Source: JAWWPY01 sp964412845 (GTDB taxonomy: Bacteria; Actinomycetota; Actinomycetes; Streptosporangiales; Streptosporangiaceae). Taken from it: 26,082 nucleotides of DNA. Positions within the stretch are counted from its first letter, which is position 1; every line of letters begins with the position of its first letter. Shown here in pieces: positions 16,236-24,500 of this stretch. The notes below the pieces were generated by a model that worked only from the letters and a program-made list of their open reading frames with translations, did not search any database and was not told the DNA's origin. Where the stretch lies: NCBI GenBank assembly GCA_964412845.1, contig CAYPQM010000094.1:1-26082 (forward strand), in the 5' to 3' direction. A program made the position numbers and the translations under genes.

Positions 16236-16368
16236 AGCGCGGTGCTTTGTGCCCCCTATGCGGGCACGATGCACCGCGCTGTTGCGGCACGAAATCGGCG
16301 CGGTGCATTGTGCCTCTCATTCGCGCACTGCGCACCGCGCTGTGGTGGTGTGGAATCTGCACCGCGCT
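16236..16368. repeat. 61-bp tandem hairpin repeat (two units plus a partial third)
   Basis: Unit 1 (16236-16296) and unit 2 (16297-16357) match at 45 of 61 positions by hand alignment. Each unit contains a hairpin whose outer arms are GCGCGGTGC and GCACCGCGC, with a shorter inner pair (GTGCCC/GGGCAC in unit 1, GTGC/GCAC in unit 2). A further GCACCGCGCT at 16359-16368 begins a truncated third unit and overlaps the polX stop codon. It fills the 210-base gap between convergent genes, and may act as a two-sided terminator or as a REP-like element. Confidence 0.75.
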
Positions 16369-18094
16369 AATGCCCGGATCCCGCCTTGTGCAGGAAGGCG
16401 GTCAGGCGGTCGAGCGGCCAGGTGTTGATCACGTCGTCAGGGGTGAGCCAGCCGCGCTGCGCGGTGCCGATCCCGTACCTCATGTGCGCCAGGTGGCTGA
16501 CCGAGTGCGCGTCGCTGTCGATGGAGAACTTGACGCCCCGCTGCAGGGCCAGCCGGACGTGCTCGGCGGCCAGGTCGAGCCGGTCTGGGTGGGAGTCGAT
16601 CTCGATCGCGGTGCCGGTGCGCGCGCACGCCTGGAAGACCTCGTCCAGGTCCACGTCGACCGGCGCCCGCCTGCCGATGCGCCGCGTCGTGGGGTGGCCG
16701 ACGATGTTGACGTGCGGATTCTCGATGGCCCGGAGGAACCGGCGGGTCATCTGGTCACGGGGCTGGGTGAAGTGCGAATGCACCGAGGCGACGCACACGT
16801 CGAAGCCGCTCAGGAACTCGGCGGGCCAGTCCACCTCGCCGTCGGGATCGATGTTGAGCTCGGTGCCGTGCAGCAGCCGCATCCCGCCGGCCTGGCCGTC
16901 CAGCCGGCGCACCTGCTCTCGCTGGGCGAGCATCTTCTCGTCGGTCATCCGCTGCATGAACAGGTTGGGCGCGTGATCGGTGATCGCGTAGTACGCGTAG
17001 CCTCGCGCGGCCGCCGCGCTGACCATGTCCTCCAGGCTGGCCACGCCGTCGGTGAGATCGGTATGCGTGTGCAGGTCCCCGCGCAGGTCCTGCTCGGTGA
17101 CCAGGGCGGGGAGTTCACCACGCAGCGCGGCCTCGATCTCGCCGGTGTCCTCGCGCAGCGGGGGAGGGATCCAGGGCAGCCCCAGCCGCTGGTACACCTC
17201 GTCCTCGGTCAGCGAGGCGATGCTGGCGCCGGTTTCCACGTCGAACAGCCCGTACTCGGACAGCTTCAGGTTCTTTCCGGCGGCCATCTCGCGGGTGCGG
17301 ATGTTGTGCGCCCGTGACCCGGTGAAGTACTGCAGCGCCGCCCCCCAGCTCGCGGGGGGGACGACCCGCAGATCGACCTGGAGCCCGACCACGGTGCGGA
17401 TCGTGGTCTTGGTGTCGCCGCTGGCCGCCACGTGATCGACGTGCGGCAGCCCGGTGAACGCCTGCATCAGCGCGCGAGGCTGGTCGGAGATGGCCAGGAT
17501 GTCCACGTCGCCGATGGTGTCCCGCATCCGGCGCAGCGACCCGGCGTAGCTGGCCCGCTGGCAGCCGGGCACCGCGGCCAGCAGGCCGGTGAGTTCCTCG
17601 GCCAGTTCCATGGCCACGTCGAGGTGCACCCGGTCGCCCGTCTTGCGGATGATCTCGATCCCGCGCAGCAGGTTCTCTTCGGTCTTCGGGCCGAAGCCAT
17701 GCAACCCGTCAAGCCGGCCCGTCTCGATGGCGGCGGCCAGCCCGTCCACCGAATCGATGCCCCGCTCGTGGTAGAGGACCATCGCCCGCTTCGGCCCGAG
17801 CCCGGGTACCTCGGTCAGCCGGCGGACCCCGGCGGGAACCTTCGCCCGCAGCTCCTCCAGTTGGTGGATGCTGCCCGTGCGCAGATACTCGCCGATCTTG
17901 GCCGCGATGGCCTTACCCACGTTCGGTATCTGACTCAGGGCCCCGGCATCCAGCGTGGCCAGGTCATCGGGATAGCCGGCGATCGACCGGCCCGCCTTTT
18001 CATAAGACCGGATCCGGAACGCATCGCCGCCAGTGATTGCCATCAGATCGGCGTACTCGGCGAGCAGTGCAGCGACATCGTCATTGGCCCGCAT
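16367..18094 (-). CDS. polX: DNA polymerase X with PHP exonuclease domain
   Basis: A 575-residue bacterial family X polymerase. Residues 1-145 hold the 8-kDa-like and HhH regions (IPNVGKAIAAKI, VPGLGPKRAM, LHGFGPKTEENL). The palm has YAGSLRRMRDTIGDVDIL with catalytic D196 and D198, and the third aspartate is in QVDLRVVP (D241). From residue 338 a PHP domain follows with GDLHTHTDLTDG, YAITDHAPN, SVHSHF, VGHPTT, DSHPDRLDL and DSDAHS, a full metal-ligand set. It should fill short gaps in base-excision repair and trim 3' ends. ATG 18094 follows GGGAGG with about nine bases of spacing. Length matches the family exactly, and no key residue is missing. Confidence 0.96.
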   Translation of the reverse strand: MRANDDVAALLAEYADLMAITGGDAFRIRSYEKAGRSIAGYPDDLATLDAGALSQIPNVGKAIAAKIGEYLRTGSIHQLEELRAKVPAGVRRLTEVPGLGPKRAMVLYHERGIDSVDGLAAAIETGRLDGLHGFGPKTEENLLRGIEIIRKTGDRVHLDVAMELAEELTGLLAAVPGCQRASYAGSLRRMRDTIGDVDILAISDQPRALMQAFTGLPHVDHVAASGDTKTTIRTVVGLQVDLRVVPPASWGAALQYFTGSRAHNIRTREMAAGKNLKLSEYGLFDVETGASIASLTEDEVYQRLGLPWIPPPLREDTGEIEAALRGELPALVTEQDLRGDLHTHTDLTDGVASLEDMVSAAAARGYAYYAITDHAPNLFMQRMTDEKMLAQREQVRRLDGQAGGMRLLHGTELNIDPDGEVDWPAEFLSGFDVCVASVHSHFTQPRDQMTRRFLRAIENPHVNIVGHPTTRRIGRRAPVDVDLDEVFQACARTGTAIEIDSHPDRLDLAAEHVRLALQRGVKFSIDSDAHSVSHLAHMRYGIGTAQRGWLTPDDVINTWPLDRLTAFLHKAGSGH

Positions 18095-18227
18095 CGCGCA
18101 TCACCTCCCAGCCTGTCCGAGTCTGTCCGGGTAATGGTTATTCCATCGCGGCCCCATGGAGTGGGCGGGCACACTGGTGGCGCTCCACTTGTGCGCCCCC
18201 GGGAGCCGGGCGCGGCGGTCGGAGCGC

Positions 18228-18284
18228 GGGAGCGAGACGGGGGACGAACACGCCGTACGGCGTGCCGGAGACCTTCTCGCTCCC
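18228..18284. terminator. Nested palindrome between the MBL hydrolase gene and polX
   Basis: Outer arms GGGAGCGAGA (18228-18237) and TCTCGCTCCC (18275-18284) are perfect and enclose a perfect 16-bp palindrome CACGCCGTACGGCGTG (18249-18264). On the minus strand the structure starts 27 bases after the MBL-gene stop, so it probably ends that transcript before polX. A cruciform or protein-binding role is also possible because of the exact inner palindrome. Confidence 0.55.
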
Positions 18285-18310
18285 CTCGTTGTGCGGCCAG
18301 GCCCGTCACG

Positions 18311-19282
18311 TCAGGCCCAGTCGCGGGGCGCGCCGGGCCCGATGCGCCATCCCGGTGCCGGCGGCGTGTACGGGGTCGTCGGGTACAGCACGCCGTCGCG
18401 CTCGATCACGGCCCCGGCGCGGCTCATCTCGGCCAGCAGATCTTCGGCCAGGCGTTCCGGGGTCATCTGGAGCACCCGGGTGGCGTGGTCGATCAGCCAG
18501 GCCCGGGAGGTCAGGTAGCCGGGCACGCTATCCAGCGGCAGCCCATCGGAGATCATCAGCGCGTAGGCGAAGGTCCGCTTCATGCCATGCCAGGCGGCCC
18601 GCTGCGGATCGGCCAGCATCCGGTCGTAGCGGCTCCGGGCCCGGGCGAAGGCGCCCGGCGGGTCGGTGATCCGCGGGCCGTGCCCGGACAGGCAGTACCG
18701 GACGGGCAGGGCGGCCAGCCGCTCCACCGTCTGCAGCGCCACCCCGATGGCCCCCGGCCCGTCCAGGGCGAGGTTGATCCAGCCGACGTCATCGTCGTGC
18801 AGCGCATCGCCGACCAGCAGTATCTGCTCATCCGGCTGGTAGAAGCTCAGGTGGTGCGGGGTGTGGCCCGGTGTGGCCAGGACTTCCCAGTCAGCCTGCC
18901 CGGCCCGCAGCCGGTCGCCGCCGTCCAGCAGGACGTCGACCCAGTACTGCTCGACCGGCTGATCCAGCCATTCGGCGTCACACGCGGACGGGTCACGGCG
19001 GTTGACCGCCTCCCCGTCCATCCGGGCCGCGGCGACCGGCACGCCCTGGGCCTGCAGCCAGGCGTTTCCGCCGGAATGGTCGCTGTGCCAGTGCGAATTG
19101 AGCACCAGGGCCAGCTGGCTGACCGTGAGCCCCGCGGCGCCGATCAGCTCACCCAGGGCGGGGGCGTCGCTGCCGTAACCGGAATCGAGCATGACCGGGG
19201 TCGGCCCGGTGAGCAGGACCAGGTTAGAGCTGGGATAGGGCCGGGCCACGAACCGGACCCAGCCGGGCAGCGCCGGATGCAC
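18311..19282 (-). CDS. MBL-fold metallo-hydrolase
   Basis: A 323-residue metallo-beta-lactamase-fold hydrolase. The metal-binding motif NSHWHSDHSGGN gives H64, H66, D68 and H69. Further ligands lie in ATPGHTPHHLSF, VGDALHDDDVGW and LSGHGPRIT. The C-terminal 100 residues add a helical extension of the type found in glyoxalase II-like and lactonase-like members. The GTG start at 19282 has no strong ribosome site; the protein starts two strands before the first conserved segment, so it looks complete. The substrate, likely an ester, thioester or lactone, cannot be read. It is divergent from the YdjM-like gene across 102 bases. Confidence 0.9.
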   Translation of the reverse strand: MHPALPGWVRFVARPYPSSNLVLLTGPTPVMLDSGYGSDAPALGELIGAAGLTVSQLALVLNSHWHSDHSGGNAWLQAQGVPVAAARMDGEAVNRRDPSACDAEWLDQPVEQYWVDVLLDGGDRLRAGQADWEVLATPGHTPHHLSFYQPDEQILLVGDALHDDDVGWINLALDGPGAIGVALQTVERLAALPVRYCLSGHGPRITDPPGAFARARSRYDRMLADPQRAAWHGMKRTFAYALMISDGLPLDSVPGYLTSRAWLIDHATRVLQMTPERLAEDLLAEMSRAGAVIERDGVLYPTTPYTPPAPGWRIGPGAPRDWA

Positions 19283-19342
19283 TCTGGAACGCTACCGGCA
19301 TGTCCGCGGTGGCCTCCCTGGAAATGCCGGCCCGGCCTGATT

Positions 19343-19356
19343 TGATGCGTCCATCA
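19343..19356. promoter_or_regulatory. Small dyad between divergent genes
   Basis: TGATG-CGTC-CATCA sits midway in the 102-base gap between the MBL hydrolase and the YdjM-like gene. Arms are only five bases, so it is a weak operator candidate. Confidence 0.2.
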
Positions 19357-19384
19357 GCCTTCTGAGCGGAATGGACACATCGCC

Positions 19385-20086
19385 ATGCTTGGCCGTACTC
19401 ACGCACTGTCGGGGGCCGTTGTCGGCGCGGCGGCCGGCCTCACCGCCACGCGCCTGGCCCCGGGACCGCTCGCCGTCGGCGTGCTGCTGACCGCGGGGGC
19501 GGCGGTCCTGCCCGACATCGACCACCCGGACGCCACCTGCGCCCGGTCGTTCGGCTTCGTCACCATGGCGTTCGCCTGGCTGATCGAGCATGTGTCCGGC
19601 GGCCACCGGCACGGCACCCATTCACTGGTCGGGATCGCCGCTTTCAGCGCGGCCGCGTTCGCCGCGGACACCTACCGTCAGCTGCCCGCCGGGAAGATCG
19701 CGCTCGGCCTGCTGCTGACCCTGGTGATCGCCTCCGCGCTGCGCGCGCTCAGAATCGGCGGCCACTGGGCCGACCTGCTGGCCGTCGGGGGAGCGGCGGC
19801 GATGCTCTGGTCGGGCTACGGCGTGGCCGGCGTGCCGTGGGCGATCGCCATCGGCACGGCCACGCACATCGCCGGGGACATGCTGACCGACGAGGGCGTT
19901 CCGCTGCTGTGGCCGCTGTCGCGCCGGCATGTCCGCCTGCTGCCGGAACCGCTGGCGTTTACCACCGGCACGCGCCCGGAACGCTGGTTCGTCGCGCCTC
20001 TGCTGTTCGTCGCGCTCGCGGGACTGGGGGTCATCGCGGCCGAGGGCGTGTACCTGGCGGCGGGCAGCCCGGTGACCCTGGGTTAA
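19385..20086 (+). CDS. YdjM-family membrane-bound metal-dependent hydrolase
   Basis: A 233-residue integral membrane protein of the YdjM family (Pfam PF04307). Landmarks are GRTHALSGAVVG near the N-terminus (H6), LPDIDHPDATCARSFG, GHRHGTHSLVG and THIAGDMLTDEGVPLLWPLS, which together supply conserved His and Asp residues expected to hold a metal ion at the membrane. About five hydrophobic segments are visible. Escherichia coli YdjM is LexA-regulated, but no LexA-type site is seen here. The reaction is unknown. ATG 19385 has a weak ribosome site. The gene converges on the globin-ankyrin gene 62 bases away. Confidence 0.88.
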   Translation: MLGRTHALSGAVVGAAAGLTATRLAPGPLAVGVLLTAGAAVLPDIDHPDATCARSFGFVTMAFAWLIEHVSGGHRHGTHSLVGIAAFSAAAFAADTYRQLPAGKIALGLLLTLVIASALRALRIGGHWADLLAVGGAAAMLWSGYGVAGVPWAIAIGTATHIAGDMLTDEGVPLLWPLSRRHVRLLPEPLAFTTGTRPERWFVAPLLFVALAGLGVIAAEGVYLAAGSPVTLG

Positions 20087-20148
20087 CTGGCGCTTCGGGT
20101 CTCCTTGCCGCCCTTGCCGTGGCTGTGGATGCCCGGTCGGGCCGGGAG

Positions 20149-21408
20149 TCACCGCGCTCCAGCGGTACGAAGCAGCGCAACCGTCCTGCCGAAGCGCGCG
20201 CTCGTCGCGACCGCGAGAGGCGTCCGTCCCCTCGCGTTCTTCGCGTTTGGATTGGCGCCGAGTTCCAGCAGGGCCGCGACGGCGGCGGGGTGCTCGCCCT
20301 TGTCGGCGCGGCAGGCCATAGTCAGCGGCGTCTCCTGGTCCCGGATGGGAACGTTCAGATCGAACCCGCGCGCAACGAGGAGCCCGGCGATCGTCCGGTC
20401 GGTGGACAGCGGGCCGAGGCTCTCGGCGCAGGCGGCCTCGGCACCATGATCAAGTAGGAGCCGGACCAGTTCGATCGAGCCCTGGTTGGCCGCCGAAGTG
20501 AGGAGCCTTCCACCCGAGGTGCGCACGTCGGCCCCGCTGGCGAGCAGCATGCGCACGGCCGCGACGGACCCTCCGTCCACCGCGTAGTGCAGGGGTGTGA
20601 CCGGGTGGAAGTCCTCGTGCGGTGACTGCACGTTCGCCCGCCCCTCGGCGATATGCGCGCGAAGCGCATCGAGCTGGCCCAGGAACGCGGCGGTGAACAC
20701 GTCCACCTGCGCGCCGTGATCGAGCAGGTATTGCGCGACCTCCGCCCGGCGTGATCGCACCGCTATGCAGTAGGGCGAGACCACCACCTGGGTCATGTGC
20801 ACCGCCGAGCCGGGGATCTCGACGTCCGCACCCTGGGCGACGAGCCAGCGGACGAGCGCCAGCCGCCCGCGCCGGGCTGCCGTCCAGAGCATCGTGACAC
20901 CATCTCCGCCGCGCTGATCGATCAGCCGGGGATGCTCCCTGACGAGGGAGGCGACGGTGCCTACATCGCCCCTGCCCGCCAGCACAAGCGCCTGCCTGAG
21001 CACGTCCTTGGGCGCACCTTCGTTCACGAGGCGCGCCGCGGGACCCCGCAACAGGTCCATAACAACGGCTTGCGCGCCCTGGCTGACGCCGGCTGCCTGC
21101 ATGGCTGCACCGAGGTGGCTGAGCCACCGGGCGGACTCGCTGGCCGTGATGAGCCGATGCAGATGGCGGCGCTGCACGCCGACATCCCGGATGCCGAGGG
21201 CCTCACCTCCGAAGATCGTCTCGAAGAACTGCTTCTGGCGTTCCCGCTCGCCCCGGCGGCGGCTTCGGAAGAGGCGGGCGAGTTCCGCGTCGCGCTCCAG
21301 CCGGTCATAGAGGCCATCGACGATCACGCCGATGCCGGGGCGTCCGCCCAGAGCTGCGAAAAGGCCAGGGCTATCGGGGCCCGGCGGCCCGGCGGATGTG
21401 CGCGACAT
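20149..21408 (-). CDS. Truncated haemoglobin fused to ankyrin repeats
   Basis: From ATG 21408 the protein has 419 residues. Residues 15-128 resemble a truncated haemoglobin: LFAALGGRPGIGVIVDGLYD with a tyrosine at the B10 position (Y34), RQKQFFETIFGG, a candidate proximal histidine in RRHLHRLIT (H82; H84 is close) and SHLGAAMQAAGV. Residues about 133-417 are six to eight ankyrin repeats, with recurring AARRGRLALVRWLVAQGAD, TPLHYAVDGGSVAAVRMLLA and GANPNAKNARGRTPLAVA. The pairing suggests a haem-based gas or redox sensor or scavenger tied to a protein-binding platform. The start is uncertain: in-frame starts exist at ATG 21477 and TTG 21489, none with a strong ribosome site. It follows the STAND-WD40 gene on the same strand. 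Confidence 0.8.
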   Translation of the reverse strand: MSRTSAGPPGPDSPGLFAALGGRPGIGVIVDGLYDRLERDAELARLFRSRRRGERERQKQFFETIFGGEALGIRDVGVQRRHLHRLITASESARWLSHLGAAMQAAGVSQGAQAVVMDLLRGPAARLVNEGAPKDVLRQALVLAGRGDVGTVASLVREHPRLIDQRGGDGVTMLWTAARRGRLALVRWLVAQGADVEIPGSAVHMTQVVVSPYCIAVRSRRAEVAQYLLDHGAQVDVFTAAFLGQLDALRAHIAEGRANVQSPHEDFHPVTPLHYAVDGGSVAAVRMLLASGADVRTSGGRLLTSAANQGSIELVRLLLDHGAEAACAESLGPLSTDRTIAGLLVARGFDLNVPIRDQETPLTMACRADKGEHPAAVAALLELGANPNAKNARGRTPLAVATSARFGRTVALLRTAGAR

Positions 21409-21531
21409 GCCGCGCATCATCGGCGGCCCGCGCAAGGGCGTCAAGCCGGCGCCCCGGATCCGCGCACCGCGCTCCATCGGCCAGCCCAACCGGGACCGAC
21501 TCCGGCGGTCACCCTGCTGAATCCGATGAGC

Positions 21532-21559
21532 GGTTAACGGCTACCGGGGTTAACGGCTA
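21532..21559. repeat. Two copies of GGTTAACGGCTA at the end of the STAND gene
   Basis: GGTTAACGGCTA occurs at 21532-21543 and 21548-21559, 16 bases apart. The second copy contains the stop codon of the STAND-WD40 gene on the minus strand. It looks like a small local duplication; each copy carries the palindrome GTTAAC. Confidence 0.6.
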
Positions 21560-24500
21560 AGGGCAGGGGGGGTTGTAGCGGCGGCCGGGGATGTAGCTGG
21601 CCCACTCGGCCCGGCTGATCGGCTGGCCGCTGTCGGCGCAGACGGCGGCGGCGGCCGCTGAGGGCGTGGTGTCCCAGATCCGGACCGTGCCGTCCGCGCT
21701 CCCGGCGGCGAAGGTGCGGTCCGCGCGGCCGAACGCCACGCTGTACACGTGGCCGGCCGGCCCGGTCAGCTCGGCGGCCAGGACCGGCGTGCGCCGATCG
21801 GCGATGTGCCACAGCCATACCGTGTCATCGGTGGAGCCTGCCGCGAGGGTCTGGCCGTCCCCGCTGAACGCGACCGAGTAGACATACCCTTCCGGCCCGG
21901 TCAGCGGCTTGCCCAGCGGCACCGGCCGGGACGGCCGGCTGATATCCCAGAGCCGCACTGTCTTATCAGCGCTGCCCACCGCCAGGGTGCGCCCGTCCGG
22001 GCTGAACGCCACCGAGATCGCGTAGCTGGCCGGCCCGCCCAGCGGGCGGCCCAGCAACACCGGCCGGGCCAGGTTCGCGATGTCCCACAGCCGGGTGAGG
22101 TTGTCGGTGCTGGCCGCGGCCAGCACCCGGCTGTCCGGGCTGAACGCGACCGAGTACACGTAGTCGCTGAGCGAGTCAGGTATCGCGGCGAGCAGCCTCG
22201 GCCGCGCCGGGTCACGCACCGACCAGACCCGGACCATCCCGTCGTCACCGCCGCTGGCCAGCAGCTGGCCGTCGCGGCTGAACGCCACGGACTCGACCAG
22301 GCCCCGGGCCGTGGCCGGTAACGGCTTGCCGAGCGGGACCGGTGCGCCCGCCCCGGCCACCCGCCACAACTGGACCCGCCCGTCGCCATATCCCGCAGCC
22401 AGGATCCGCCCGCCGGGCGGCAGCCCACCCCGTGCGAACGCGACCGCGTTGACGAACGTGCCCAGGATCGGCACGGCCGCCGTCATGGTGTGCCGCGCGG
22501 GATTCCACAGCTCAAGATCCGTGCTGCCGACGGCCAGCATCCCGCCGCCCGGGCTGTACGCGACGCTGTTCACCGGTCCGGCCGCGCGCAGGACCGGCGT
22601 GGGCAGCACCCAGTTCCGGACCGTCCCGTCCGCGTCCCCGGAGATCAACCGCCCGGTGCCGTCCCAGGCCAGCGAGGTGACCGGCTGCGGGTGCGGCAGC
22701 GTCGCGGTCAGCATCCGGCTGGCCAGGTTCCACACCTGCACGTGGTCGTCGCTGCTGCCGGCCGCGACGGAAGCCCCGTCCGGGCTGAACGCGACCGTGT
22801 TCACCCAGTCCGTGGCCCCGGTCAGCGGGGCGGCGCGGACCGGCCGGGCCGGATGGCTGACGTTCCACAGCCATACCTTGTGGTCCTGGCTGCCGGCCGC
22901 GAGCGTGCTCCCGTCCGGGCTGAACGCCACCGAGCTGACCGGGCTGGCCGGCCCGGTCAGCGGCTGGCCCAGCGACACCGGGTGCTGGGCGTCGCTGAGG
23001 TCCCAGAGCCGGACCGTCCGGTCCGCGCTGCCCGCCGCGAGCATGCCCCCGTCCGGGCTGAACACGACCGACTGGACGTACCCGGCGGCCCCGGTCAGCG
23101 TCGCGACCGGCCGGGCCTGTCCCGGCTGGGCCTGCCCCGGGCCAGCCACGTTCCAGAGCCGCACGGTGTCATCGGCGCTGCCCGCGGCCAGCAGCCCGGC
23201 ACGCGGGTCGAACGCGAGCGAGTACACCGTGCTGGCCGGCCCGGACAACGGCATTTTCAGCGGCACGGGATGACCTGGGTCCGTCATGTCCCACAACTGC
23301 ACGATCTTCCCGCTACCCGCGGCCGCGAGCAGCCGCCCGTCCGGGCTGAACGCCGTCGCGTACAGCGGGCGCTTGCTGGCCGCTAGCAGCGGCCGGCCGA
23401 GCGGGACCGGGCGCCCGGGATGCGCCACGTTCCACAACCGCAGCGTCCCGTCAGCGGCGGCCACGGCCAGGACCCGGCGGTCCGGGCTCAGGCTCACCGA
23501 CTGCACCACATCTGGGCAGTCGGCCAGCCGCGCGGCCGCCGGGGCGCCGGAGGACTCCAGCAGCGCGGCCCGGGCTTGCCGGGTCGGCGCAATCAGGTAG
23601 GCGGCCAGGCCAAGCTGCCCGGCCAGGGAGGGCATCTGCCCCTGGATCTGGCCCGCCTCGATGGCCACCTCACGCGACTCGGCGGCGTTGCGCGAGGTGG
23701 TGGCCGCCTCACGCTGCTGGAAGGCGTATCCGGCGATGGTGACGGTGGCGAGCACGGCCATCGTGAGGGTGGCCACCAGACGGTGCAGTCTGCGGGTGCG
23801 CCTCCGTTCTGCGGTTCGGTGGTTTTTCTCGTCCGCGGTACCTGCGTCCACAAACTCCTGCCCCAGCGGGGTCAGGCTGGCCCGGTTGACTGGGTCGGCC
23901 GCCCAGTCCCTGGCCATCGCGAGCAGGCCGCCGCGGAGCAGGGCCGCGCTGTCCCTGGCCGCCTCGTCCCAGGCCTGGGCGGCCTCGTCGATGCGGTGCC
24001 GGGCTCGCAGCCCGTCCCGGTCGCTGTCGATCCAGGCCCGCAGCCTGGGCCAGGCGGTGATCAGCGCTTCGTGGGTGATCCGGGCCGTGTCGGAGTCCAG
24101 CGTGATCAAGCGCCGGTCCACAAACTGGCTGAGCACCTGGTCGGCGGACGTGGTACCGCCCGGGCATTCGCGCCACTCGCTGAGCGGCAGGGCGGCGCGG
24201 GTCTCCGGAGTCTCATCCACCACGTGCACCAGGCGCAGGAACAGTTGCCGCGCGATGCCGCGCTGACCGTCCGCCAGTTCCTCGTAGGCGGTCTCGGCGG
24301 TCCGCGCGATCGCGTCCCGGATGCCGCCGCTGGCCAGGTAGCCCATGACGGTCAAGCTGCCGCGCTGACCGTTCTGCCAGGTGGCGAGCAGGGCATGGGA
24401 CAGCAGCGGCAGAACTCCCGGCTCGGGCCCGGTGCCCGGCGGATCTCCTGCGCTGGCGGTCGGTGCGAGGTCGCGCAGCAGCAGCTCGACCAGGCCCTCG

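Noticed and set aside
17432..19345. A 637-codon open frame on the plus strand
   Set aside because: It runs antisense to polX and the MBL hydrolase, whose motifs are complete. Its product is Gly/Arg/Pro-rich without any domain, as expected of a GC-rich antisense frame.
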